Below, one piece after another: positions 1-5,623 of a stretch of 5,623 nt of DNA. The position numbers and the translations under genes are program-made. Positions within the stretch are counted from its first letter, which is position 1. Each line of letters begins with the position of its first letter. The DNA is taken from positions 1-5,623 of the forward strand of contig JALVEA010000024.1 in assembly GCA_027008665.1 (NCBI GenBank), given 5' to 3'. This DNA is from Thiotrichaceae bacterium (GTDB lineage Bacteria; Pseudomonadota; Gammaproteobacteria; Thiotrichales; Thiotrichaceae). Below the pieces are notes generated by a model, which had not been told where the DNA came from, searched no databases, and was given only the letters and a program-made list of their open reading frames with translations.

Positions 1-1950
1 TGAGAAACCTGCTTCCATTTTTGCTAAGCGTGCTTTTACCTCATCATTCCAACGCTCACTAAAGCCTTTTAGGTGCAAATAACGCACATCATGACGGGTA
101 TTGGAGAAGAAACCTGCAATCGAGAGTGGATCACCGAGTCGATCAATCGCCCATGCTAACAGTGAAACGGCTTCACGGCTTATGTCTAAAATGCTTTGCT
201 CACAGCCCTCAGGCACTTCATTAACCGATGCGGAAAGATCAATTAATAAGGTCACCGCTATATCACGACTGTCGTGCTTATGACTCATATTGATGCGTGG
301 ATCAGGGGTTGAACCGCTTTTAAAGTCAATTAAGGAGCGAATTGCAACGTCTAAATCCAGCTCACTGCCTTCTTCTTGATAACGCACCCGTACAAAATTT
401 TGCGGTTTTAATAAATCCAACACCTGCATTAAACGCTTTGACAACGCACTGTGTTTTGCCAATATGCTATCAATTTCACTGGCATTGCCTGAAGGATGTA
501 GACCTTCATATAAACTCACCCAGTCAGGGCGATAGGTCTTGGTGTTATAATCCCATTCAGGATAATGGCGTGGCGGTAAGCTATCGACCTCTTCAAATTC
601 TTTATTTTCAGGTGCTTCAAACTGCTCTTCTTCATCGCCTTCTTCAATAAAAACCCAGAGGTGACGATTATCATCACGATATTCTACTTCTGTATTGTCA
701 AAATAAATGGTAGCCGCTTGATCTTCTTGGCGACGGGTACGTGCAATATAAGAAATGGCTATTTTAGCTACTTCTTGAGTGGATGATTCACCTGTCAACA
801 TTAGATCATGAAAACGCTGTACAAATTCAAGTAGATCTTTATTTTTATAACCATGCTGTGGGTTTTTAATCGCATAAGATAGCATCGCTAAACGATGACG
901 GATACAAGATGCATCTGTTTTAGTACATTCCTCTTCATCAGGAACAGGGTGCAAAGCCGACCATAGTTTATGTAAGCCTGGATACTCTAGGGCGGCGAGA
1001 TATTCCACTCGTGAATCTTCTAAGCACTCAATAGCAATCCGTTGAAAGGGGCTATAATTATCCGCCACAATTTTCGTTGACCAACGACGATGCGCTGCCA
1101 TATGCGCTAACATGGCGCGATAACGATCAATGCCTTTAATACCCGTGTCACTATCATCAAACACATCAGGAATGCGGATGCCCACCTTGTCATAATAAGG
1201 TTGTTGCAAACGATTTTCTTCGTTAGCAGTGGAGTAGGGGGCTAAATACTCTTTATCTTGCCATAGCGCTTGTAAGTACAAGCCTAGATTACGCTCATTA
1301 TCAGCAAATAATGTACCATGGCGTTCACGTTGCAACATGGCGCGGCTATCTGCAGATTTTAAGGTGAAATAATCGATTTGACGCTCAGGATGATCATTAT
1401 AGTTACGAATACCGTAATCAATCCAGTTTTGTAATCCTTCAATGGAAACCTGACTTAATAGATAGGGCATTTGCTCTAATAAATGCGGTAGCCCTGGGCT
1501 AGGAAGGGTGGTGTGATGTCCATGAATAGAGCCTGTGGTGCGCTCCATCATATCAAATAGCATATCGAGATATTGTTTGATAAGTTCCAAACTACCCAAG
1601 CGTCGAGAAGCTTCGCCTAAGGTTGCCATAAAGGGAGGAATAGAAACCCCGTTCGGAGTACGGGAGACTTCCCACACCCCTTGCGAAATCAAGCTAATCA
1701 CTTCTTCACCGACACGATCCGCCATTTTGGGAATGACTTCTAGAAATTGCAATACAGGCTCTACACCACGACCAATCATGCAGATTAGTGATGCACCGCT
1801 TAAATACTCTTTAACACCTTGCTTACTAAGGCGACGCTGTGCATCAAGAATGCAGTCTTCAAAAACAGCATCAATTTGTTCGAAACTGCATTTTAATTGA
1901 GCACGAAGCGCGATAAGTTCGTCTGAAAGTTCTTTTGTGGTCGTCGTCAT
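1..1950 (-). CDS. cbbO: RuBisCO activase adaptor CbbO, VWA-domain protein (3' end cut by window)
   Basis: The minus strand is open from ATG at 1950 to the left edge, giving 650 codons without a stop; family members are somewhat longer (roughly 750-800 residues), so the C-terminal end is missing. Seen: the conserved block SPFQR (300-304) followed by ECLEDSRVE (308-316), typical of CbbO/NorD-like proteins; an acidic stretch at about 436-457 rich in Glu/Asp; and a C-terminal von Willebrand A domain beginning near 565 with the MIDAS metal-binding motif DLSAS (D571, S573, S575). Known of the family: CbbO binds the CbbQ AAA+ hexamer through its N-terminal part and uses the VWA MIDAS to engage RuBisCO, so that ATP hydrolysis by CbbQ removes inhibitory sugar phosphates. 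The start is supported by GAGGA (1959-1963), 8 nt upstream. The gene lies 54 bp downstream of the Uma2 gene rather than directly after cbbQ. A norD-type paralogue is less likely because cbbQ, cbbR and cbbM are all adjacent. Confidence 0.93.
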   Translation of the reverse strand, partial: MTTTTKELSDELIALRAQLKCSFEQIDAVFEDCILDAQRRLSKQGVKEYLSGASLICMIGRGVEPVLQFLEVIPKMADRVGEEVISLISQGVWEVSRTPNGVSIPPFMATLGEASRRLGSLELIKQYLDMLFDMMERTTGSIHGHHTTLPSPGLPHLLEQMPYLLSQVSIEGLQNWIDYGIRNYNDHPERQIDYFTLKSADSRAMLQRERHGTLFADNERNLGLYLQALWQDKEYLAPYSTANEENRLQQPYYDKVGIRIPDVFDDSDTGIKGIDRYRAMLAHMAAHRRWSTKIVADNYSPFQRIAIECLEDSRVEYLAALEYPGLHKLWSALHPVPDEEECTKTDASCIRHRLAMLSYAIKNPQHGYKNKDLLEFVQRFHDLMLTGESSTQEVAKIAISYIARTRRQEDQAATIYFDNTEVEYRDDNRHLWVFIEEGDEEEQFEAPENKEFEEVDSLPPRHYPEWDYNTKTYRPDWVSLYEGLHPSGNASEIDSILAKHSALSKRLMQVLDLLKPQNFVRVRYQEEGSELDLDVAIRSLIDFKSGSTPDPRINMSHKHDSRDIAVTLLIDLSASVNEVPEGCEQSILDISREAVSLLAWAIDRLGDPLSIAGFFSNTRHDVRYLHLKGFSERWNDEVKARLAKMEAGFS

Positions 1951-2004
1951 ATTGGTATTCCTCGCATGGTATAGCGGAGATGATGGTGGTAACATGGGGT
2001 TATA

Positions 2005-2625
2005 TTACTCTTCCTGCTGTTTTTGCTCTTTTTTTTGGCGTAAAAAATCCTGTATATCGTTATTATCAATGCGTTGATAAATATCTTCGACAGATAAGGT
2101 GATATCCACTGATTTAAGGGTGATTTGATCACCGAGATAGTAGTAGGATGAGCGCCAGTTTTCACTGCGTTGTTGTACATCAATCTCAGCAAAGTCTTGT
2201 TCGATCAGTATATATTCTTGCAAACTTGACAATGCAAGGTACTCTTTTCGTTTTTCAACTTTATCTTTTTTACGGGTCGTTTTTGATAAAACTTCGATAA
2301 TAATCAGTGGATTCTTACGAATATAGTCATCTTCAGAGCTATCATTATCACAAACGACCATGACATCAGGGTAGCGGTACTGGGTGCTAGAGGTTTCTAG
2401 TAGCATGTCACTGCTTAATGGAAAGCAGGATTTATCTTTAAGATGATTCCAAAGTAACGCAAAAATATTCGCACTGATAATATTATGTTTTAAACTCGCT
2501 CCTGCCATTGCAACGACTTGTCCATTAATATATTCATGCTTAATATGGCTTATTTTTTCACCTTCTAGATATTCTTTTACACTAATGTAATTATCTGATA
2601 CGGACTTATAAGCTAGGGCTGTCAT
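2005..2625 (-). CDS. Uma2 family (DUF820) putative PD-(D/E)XK endonuclease
   Basis: A complete 206-residue protein. Seen: the Uma2-like N-terminal pattern EYINGQVVAMAGAS (31-44) followed by H47; the core Y-P-D-V (85-88) and the strand IIIEVLS (108-114); then D121, K123 and K126 leading into EYL (128-130) and LQEYILIEQD (135-144). The order Glu, Pro-Asp, Glu-Val-Leu-Ser, Lys, Glu-Tyr is that of the DUF820/Uma2 branch of the PD-(D/E)XK nuclease fold. The last nine residues are a Lys/Gln/Glu-rich tail. Known: the family is large in cyanobacteria and some filamentous sulfur bacteria, often in many copies, and its cellular role is largely unknown. A good SD (GGAG, 2632-2635) lies 6 nt before the ATG. 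The gene sits between cbbQ and cbbO on their strand and looks intact, with no frameshift. A role in RuBisCO activation is not suggested by the sequence; an inserted passenger gene is the simplest view. Nuclease activity is inferred from family only. Confidence 0.85.
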   Translation of the reverse strand: MTALAYKSVSDNYISVKEYLEGEKISHIKHEYINGQVVAMAGASLKHNIISANIFALLWNHLKDKSCFPLSSDMLLETSSTQYRYPDVMVVCDNDSSEDDYIRKNPLIIIEVLSKTTRKKDKVEKRKEYLALSSLQEYILIEQDFAEIDVQQRSENWRSSYYYLGDQITLKSVDITLSVEDIYQRIDNNDIQDFLRQKKEQKQQEE

Positions 2626-2836
2626 AAAGGACTCCGTTTTTATTACTTTGCATCTTTTACGATTTGTAGGATCAGTGAGGTTTTAGCCTATTCTATAGGC
2701 TTGCATATAAAAAATTTCTGGAATCGGTGGCTTTAGCCCCGCCAGACGAGGCTAAAGCATTCGATTCCGAAGAAATTTATCTATATGGTCGATACATCTA
2801 TATTCACTACCTAATCTTAATTATGCGCTAAAAAAA
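2626..2836. other. Gene-free gap between cbbQ and the Uma2 gene
   Basis: This 211-bp A/T-rich stretch has no plausible coding sequence. It contains the large near-palindrome at 2704-2787, a small hairpin at 2685-2701 (arms AGCCTA/TAGGCT, loop of 5), and the Shine-Dalgarno of the Uma2 gene at its left end. The 10-mer GGTTTTAGCC (2679-2688) matches 9 of 10 bases of GGCTTTAGCC (2729-2738) inside the palindrome, perhaps a fragment of the same repeat. No convincing -35/-10 pair driving the Uma2 gene and cbbO was found on the minus strand. Confidence 0.7.
2704..2787. repeat. 84-bp imperfect inverted repeat, REP/MITE-like or terminator hairpin
   Basis: The two halves pair over about 30 bp. From the outside in: CATATA (2704-2709) with TATATG (2782-2787); AAATTTCT (2712-2719) with AGAAATTT (2771-2778); GGAATCG (2720-2726) with CGATTCC (2762-2768); and GCTTTAGCC (2730-2738) with GGCTAAAGC (2750-2758). 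These are separated by small internal loops, with an 11-nt G/C-rich loop at 2739-2749. Read on the minus strand, the 3' arm contains a run of six T (AGAAATTTTTTATATG), so the RNA could act as an intrinsic terminator or attenuator between cbbQ and the Uma2/cbbO genes. The length and near-perfect symmetry also fit a dispersed palindromic repeat or MITE. Which of these it is cannot be settled from one copy. Confidence 0.8.
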
Positions 2837-3646
2837 TCAAACAAAAATGGTATCAATGGCATGTTCTAATGTCTGGCGAATATCTGCATCATCGGTAATC
2901 GGGCGCACTAATGCCATGCGACAAGCATTGGCAGGTTTAATACCTTGATTGATTAAACTTGCTGCATAAACCAATAGGCGAGTAGAGATACCTTCATCTA
3001 AACCATGTCCTTTTAGATTTCTAGCGACTTTACCAATTTGTACTAATTTTTTAGCGGTATCTGCATCAATACTTGCTTCTCTTTCTACAATCCCTTCTTC
3101 AACTTTAGTCGGTGCATAGTCAAAGTCCATTGCGACAAAGCGTTGTTTAGTGGATTGTTTTAGCTCTTTCATTAAACTTTGATAACCTGGGTTATAAGAA
3201 ATCACCAATTGAAAATCTTTATGAGCATGAACCGTTTCACCTTTTTTATCCAAGGGTAATTCTCGGCGGTGGTCGGTTAATGGGTGGATGACAACGGTTG
3301 TATCTTGACGTGCTTCAACAATTTCATCCAAATAACAAATTGCCCCAATACGCGCTGCAACTGTCAGTGGACCATCGACCCAACGAGTGCCATTAGCATC
3401 TAATAAATAACGACCGACCAAATCGGAGGCGGTCATATCCTCATTACAAGCAACGGTAATCAGTGGTCTATCAAGTTTCCACGCCATATGCTCAATAAAA
3501 CGAGATTTACCGCAACCTGTTGGACCTTTAACCATAACAGGCAAGCGCGCATTATAAGCGGCTTGGTATTCGTTTATTTCATCTTCTTGAACGTGGTAAA
3601 AAGGTTCATCATTAATTCTGTATTGTTCGATATCTAGTTCAGACAT
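2837..3646 (-). CDS. cbbQ: RuBisCO activase AAA+ motor CbbQ (MoxR family)
   Basis: A complete 269-residue protein, the usual size for CbbQ. Seen: Walker A GPTGCGKS (41-48), Walker B ICYLDE (103-108) with catalytic Glu108, a sensor 1 region ISYNPGYQ (149-156) with Asn152, candidate arginine finger R169 in KQRF, and sensor 2 STR (221-223). Known: CbbQ forms ATP-driven hexamers that bind one CbbO and remodel RuBisCO to release tightly bound inhibitory sugar phosphates; it acts in the cytoplasm. It starts 17 bp after the cbbR stop, so the two genes are very probably co-transcribed. The upstream Shine-Dalgarno is weak (TTGAG-like). Its partner cbbO is separated from it by a palindrome and a Uma2 gene, which is atypical because the pair is normally adjacent. 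NorQ is a close relative; the cbbM/cbbR context decides for CbbQ. Confidence 0.96.
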   Translation of the reverse strand: MSELDIEQYRINDEPFYHVQEDEINEYQAAYNARLPVMVKGPTGCGKSRFIEHMAWKLDRPLITVACNEDMTASDLVGRYLLDANGTRWVDGPLTVAARIGAICYLDEIVEARQDTTVVIHPLTDHRRELPLDKKGETVHAHKDFQLVISYNPGYQSLMKELKQSTKQRFVAMDFDYAPTKVEEGIVEREASIDADTAKKLVQIGKVARNLKGHGLDEGISTRLLVYAASLINQGIKPANACRMALVRPITDDADIRQTLEHAIDTIFV

Positions 3647-3663
3647 GTGTATTTCTCAATGTG

Positions 3664-4602
3664 TCAAAAAAATTTGGGGATAAGCGGTTGATAGGTTTCT
3701 CTATATTTATCTGCATTCTGTAAAATATGGGTGCGAAAGGCTTTAGCAGCGGGAGAGAGGTGCTTACCTTTGCGAGTAACAATATGCCAATTACGCATAA
3801 TTGGCAGACTTTTTACATTTAAAATTACTAAGTTATTAGATTCTAGCTCTATTTTTATGGTATGCAAGGGAACAATGCCAATCCCTAGCCCTGCAATAAC
3901 CGCATGTTTAGTGGCTTCATTACTACCCATTTCAAAGGAGCTTTTGCAGTAATGCCCTTGTTGTTTAAAATGCCGTTCAATTGTCGCTCGCGTACCAGAG
4001 CCTTTTTCACGCATCACAAATACCGCTGTACTTACATCCTCTAACTGCATCTGTTTTGTCTTGGCTAATTGTGCTAAGCGGTGATCTGGGTTGGCAATCA
4101 TCACCAATGGATTTGGCATAATTTCTTCAGATTCCAGCCCAAGACCTCTAGGCGGTTCACCCATTACCACAAAATCAGGCACATAATTCTTTAATTGTTT
4201 TAACAGTTGGGCACGATTAGTAATATCCAAGGAAAAACTAATTTGATCATATTGTTGCACAAAATCAGCCAGCATATGCGAAATAAAATGATTGCAGGTA
4301 GTTGCTGCCGAAATAGCAATACAACCTATTTCAATATCCTTAATTTTTTCAATAGCCGTTTCTATATTTTGGTATTGCATCAAGGTGGCTTTTATTTGTT
4401 CATATAAAATTTTTCCTATGCTGGTTAATACAATTTCGTTGCCATGGCGTTCAAACAGAGGGTTAGACACATACTCTTCTAATTGTTTCATCTGTGCTGA
4501 TACCCCAGGTTGGGTCTTACCCAGTGATTTAGCTGCACGCGTATAGCTCTTGGTTTTAACCAATGCTTCAAAAATATGCAATTGTGATATGGTAATTTTC
4601 AT
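3664..4602 (-). CDS. cbbR: LysR-type regulator of CO2 fixation genes, CbbR
   Basis: A complete 312-residue LysR-family protein. Seen: an N-terminal winged helix-turn-helix at about 5-65 with the recognition region TRAAKSLGKTQPGVSAQMKQ (21-40); a linker helix to about 90; and a periplasmic-binding-protein-like effector domain at about 92-295. The effector domain contains REKGSGTRATIERHF (198-212) and SNEATKHAVIAGLGIGIVP (227-245), segments characteristic of CbbR-like proteins. Known: CbbR binds TNA-N7-TNA sites upstream of cbb operons and responds to metabolites such as RuBP, phosphoenolpyruvate or NADPH depending on species. The ATG at 4602 gives the normal LysR N-terminus, although no good Shine-Dalgarno precedes it. 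The gene is divergent from cbbM, as expected, and heads a minus-strand unit with cbbQ. A putative CbbR site lies only 18 bp before its start, suggesting autoregulation (inference). Confidence 0.93.
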   Translation of the reverse strand: MKITISQLHIFEALVKTKSYTRAAKSLGKTQPGVSAQMKQLEEYVSNPLFERHGNEIVLTSIGKILYEQIKATLMQYQNIETAIEKIKDIEIGCIAISAATTCNHFISHMLADFVQQYDQISFSLDITNRAQLLKQLKNYVPDFVVMGEPPRGLGLESEEIMPNPLVMIANPDHRLAQLAKTKQMQLEDVSTAVFVMREKGSGTRATIERHFKQQGHYCKSSFEMGSNEATKHAVIAGLGIGIVPLHTIKIELESNNLVILNVKSLPIMRNWHIVTRKGKHLSPAAKAFRTHILQNADKYRETYQPLIPKFF

Positions 4603-4619
4603 AGGACGCGCCAGTATAC

Positions 4620-4634
4620 ATAAGTAATTCTTAT
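4620..4634. promoter_or_regulatory. Putative CbbR recognition site 1
   Basis: ATAAGTAATTCTTAT is a perfect 5-bp inverted repeat (ATAAG-N5-CTTAT). It fits both the general LysR motif T-N11-A (T4621, A4633) and the CbbR form TNA-N7-TNA (TAA at 4621-4623, TTA at 4631-4633). It is the more symmetrical of the two sites and sits farther from the cbbM promoter, as expected for the high-affinity recognition site. It is close enough to the cbbR start to repress cbbR when bound. Confidence 0.65.
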
Positions 4635-4650
4635 AAATAAATATCCAATA

Positions 4651-4665
4651 ATAATTTTTGCTTAT
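4651..4665. promoter_or_regulatory. Putative CbbR activation site 2
   Basis: ATAATTTTTGCTTAT repeats the layout of site 1 (ATAA and TTAT arms, TNA-N7-TNA at 4652-4664) and starts 31 bp after it, about three helical turns, so both would lie on the same DNA face. It overlaps the predicted cbbM -35, which is where LysR activators usually place the activation subsite. The region is A/T rich, so a chance match is possible; the shared arms and spacing argue against that. Confidence 0.55.
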
Positions 4666-4685
4666 ATTTTTTAGATGGGTATAAT
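4658..4685 (+). promoter_or_regulatory. Predicted sigma-70 promoter of cbbM
   Basis: A consensus -10, TATAAT (4680-4685), follows a poor -35, TTGCTT (4658-4663), with a 16-bp spacer. A perfect -10 with a weak -35 is typical of activator-dependent promoters. Transcription would start near 4692 and give a leader of about 140 nt. Confidence 0.6.
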
Positions 4686-4762
4686 GCCTCGCACTGTATA
4701 TCTGGTTACAGGATTCAGGTACTAGATTTATTACAGGCTCTTAATAATTTACTATTTTTTAA

Positions 4763-4813
4763 GGGTGTTACACACCGATTCAGGGCTACACAAATGAGTC
4801 GATGTAATCACCC
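4763..4813 (+). promoter_or_regulatory. Hairpin in the cbbM 5' leader
   Basis: The predicted RNA folds into a long stem. GGGTG (4763-4767) pairs with CACCC (4809-4813); TTACA (4768-4772) with TGTAA (4803-4807), leaving one bulged base; and CGATTCA (4776-4782) with TGAGTCG (4795-4801), with one G-U pair and a 12-nt loop. It ends 5 nt before the Shine-Dalgarno, leaving the SD free. No U-run follows, so it is not an intrinsic terminator. An mRNA-stabilising or translation-control element is the likely role (inference). Confidence 0.6.
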
Positions 4814-4818
4814 ATAAC

Positions 4819-4824
4819 AAAGGA
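4819..4824 (+). promoter_or_regulatory. Ribosome binding site of cbbM
   Basis: AAAGGA lies 10 nt upstream of the ATG at 4835 and fixes this start, which also gives the MDQS N-terminus shared with Rhodospirillum rubrum RuBisCO. Confidence 0.8.
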
Positions 4825-4834
4825 ATCTATAAAA

Positions 4835-5623
4835 ATGGATCAGTCAGGTCGTTATGCCGATTTAAGTCTTGATGAAGACACACTTATATCAGAAGGGAAA
4901 CATATTCTTGTTGCTTATACTATGCACCCAATGCCAGGTTTTGGTGGTTATTTAGAGACAGCAGCTCACTTTGCGGCTGAGTCTTCAACGGGTACTAACG
5001 TAGAAGTATCTACTACAGATGATTTCACTAAAGGCGTTGATGCTTTAGTATACGAAATTGATGAAGCAAAAGGCATTATGAAGATTGCCTACCCGAATGA
5101 ACTATTCGACCGTAACGTGACTGATGGTCGTGCAATGATCGTTTCCTTCCTTACACTTGCTATTGGTAATAACCAAGGCATGGGTGACGTTGCAGATGCA
5201 CAGATGTTTGACTTCTTTATACCACCTGCAATGCTGGCATTATTTGATGGTCCTGCTAAATCTATCAATGACCTTTGGGGTCTATTGGGTCGTGATTATA
5301 ATGCGGGTGGTTATATCGCTGGTACTATTATCAAGCCTAAGCTTGGTTTACGCCCTGAGCCATTTGCAGAAGCGGCTTACCAGTTCTGGCTTGGTGGAGA
5401 CTTTATCAAGAATGACGAGCCTCAAGGAAACCAAGTTTTCTGTCCGATGAAAAAAGTACTTCCACTTGTTCGTGATGCAATGAACCGCGCACAGGACGAG
5501 ACAGGTGAAGCTAAACTATTCTCTGCAAATATCACAGCTGATGATCACTACGAAATGTGTGCTCGTGCTGATTTCGTACTTGAAACTTTCGGTGAAGATG
5601 CGCCTCGCGTTGCTTTCCTAGTT
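4835..5623 (+). CDS. cbbM: Form II RuBisCO large subunit CbbM (5' part, cut by window)
   Basis: 263 codons are present of a protein usually about 460 residues long; the frame stays open to the right edge. It carboxylates ribulose-1,5-bisphosphate to two 3-phosphoglycerates, the CO2-fixing step of the Calvin cycle. Seen: the N-terminus MDQSGRYADL, the block AAHFAAESSTGTNVEV (43-58) with E49, GNNQGMGDV (111-119) with N112, the catalytic lysines in GTIIKPKLGLRP (163-174; K167, K169), and the carbamylation lysine with metal ligands in GGDFIKNDEPQGNQ (187-200; K192, D194, E195). Numbering is one higher than in R. rubrum because of one extra residue near 37-39. Form II proteins work as large-subunit dimers or oligomers without a small subunit, usually in organisms exposed to elevated CO2 or low O2. 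The loop-6 lysine and the remaining active-site residues lie beyond the window. All visible catalytic residues are intact, so a RuBisCO-like protein is excluded. Confidence 0.98.
   Translation, partial: MDQSGRYADLSLDEDTLISEGKHILVAYTMHPMPGFGGYLETAAHFAAESSTGTNVEVSTTDDFTKGVDALVYEIDEAKGIMKIAYPNELFDRNVTDGRAMIVSFLTLAIGNNQGMGDVADAQMFDFFIPPAMLALFDGPAKSINDLWGLLGRDYNAGGYIAGTIIKPKLGLRPEPFAEAAYQFWLGGDFIKNDEPQGNQVFCPMKKVLPLVRDAMNRAQDETGEAKLFSANITADDHYEMCARADFVLETFGEDAPRVAFLV

Larger units (their letters stand above)
4603..4834. promoter_or_regulatory. Divergent cbbR/cbbM control region
   Basis: This 232-bp region separates the two divergent starts. The cbbR-proximal third is very A/T rich and carries two LysR-type sites and the predicted cbbM promoter. 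The remaining part, from about 4692 to 4834, is a long cbbM leader. A weak minus-strand -10 candidate for cbbR, TATACT (complement of 4613-4618), would give an almost leaderless transcript, so the cbbR promoter is not assigned with confidence. Confidence 0.8.

Noticed and set aside
101..650. Plus-strand reading frames opposite cbbO (101-283 and 342-650)
   Set aside because: They are antisense to a well-supported cbbO frame, have no recognisable domain and no credible ribosome binding site.
1535..1900. Plus-strand 121-codon frame
   Set aside because: It lies wholly opposite the conserved N-terminal part of CbbO and its translation resembles no protein family.
1947..2192. Minus-strand 81-codon frame spanning the Uma2-cbbO junction
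   Set aside because: It overlaps the Uma2 gene in another frame and the cbbO start; the Uma2 frame carries family motifs and this one does not.
2685..2701. Small hairpin AGCCTA-N5-TAGGCT considered as a terminator
   Set aside because: The stem has only 6 bp and no T-run follows it on either strand.
2704..2787. Palindrome considered as part of a CRISPR array or a complete insertion sequence
   Set aside because: There is a single unit with no regularly spaced copies and no transposase nearby.
3731..4546. Plus-strand frames opposite cbbR (3731-3952, 4207-4407, 4292-4546)
   Set aside because: They are antisense shadows of an intact LysR gene, with no domain content.
4763..4813. Leader hairpin considered as an intrinsic terminator upstream of cbbM
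   Set aside because: It is followed by CATAACAAAGG rather than a T-run, and it runs straight into the cbbM ribosome binding site.
5157..5450. Plus-strand 97-codon frame inside cbbM
   Set aside because: It is an out-of-frame shadow of the RuBisCO coding sequence, whose own frame carries all catalytic motifs.

Overview
The window is a Calvin-Benson-Bassham carbon-fixation locus built around a form II RuBisCO. It most likely comes from a chemolithoautotrophic proteobacterium, probably a sulfur-oxidising gammaproteobacterium. That assignment rests on the close match of the RuBisCO start to Rhodospirillum-type CbbM, the CbbQ/CbbO activase pair, the moderately low GC content and the presence of a Uma2-type gene. 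It is an inference; no genus is claimed.

Layout, left to right. Positions 1-1950, minus strand: cbbO, cut by the window edge at its 3' end. Positions 2005-2625, minus strand: an intact Uma2/DUF820-family putative nuclease with no known link to RuBisCO. Positions 2626-2836: a gene-free gap dominated by an 84-bp near-palindrome (2704-2787). Positions 2837-3646, minus strand: cbbQ. Positions 3664-4602, minus strand: cbbR, a LysR-type regulator. Positions 4603-4834: a divergent control region. Positions 4835-5623, plus strand: the first 263 codons of cbbM, running off the right edge.

How the genes work together. CbbM fixes CO2. CbbQ (AAA+ ring) and CbbO (VWA-domain adaptor) form the ATP-driven RuBisCO activase that removes inhibitory sugar phosphates from the active site. 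CbbR senses metabolic state and controls the divergent promoter region. That region holds two matching LysR-type sites 31 bp apart, the second overlapping the predicted -35 of cbbM. A long cbbM leader follows and carries a strong hairpin ending just before the Shine-Dalgarno sequence.

The unusual points are the minus-strand order cbbR-cbbQ-uma2-cbbO, with the two activase subunits separated by a nuclease-family gene and a large palindrome that could act as a terminator or be a mobile repeat, and the structured cbbM leader. No tRNA, rRNA, CRISPR array, transposase or phage gene was seen.
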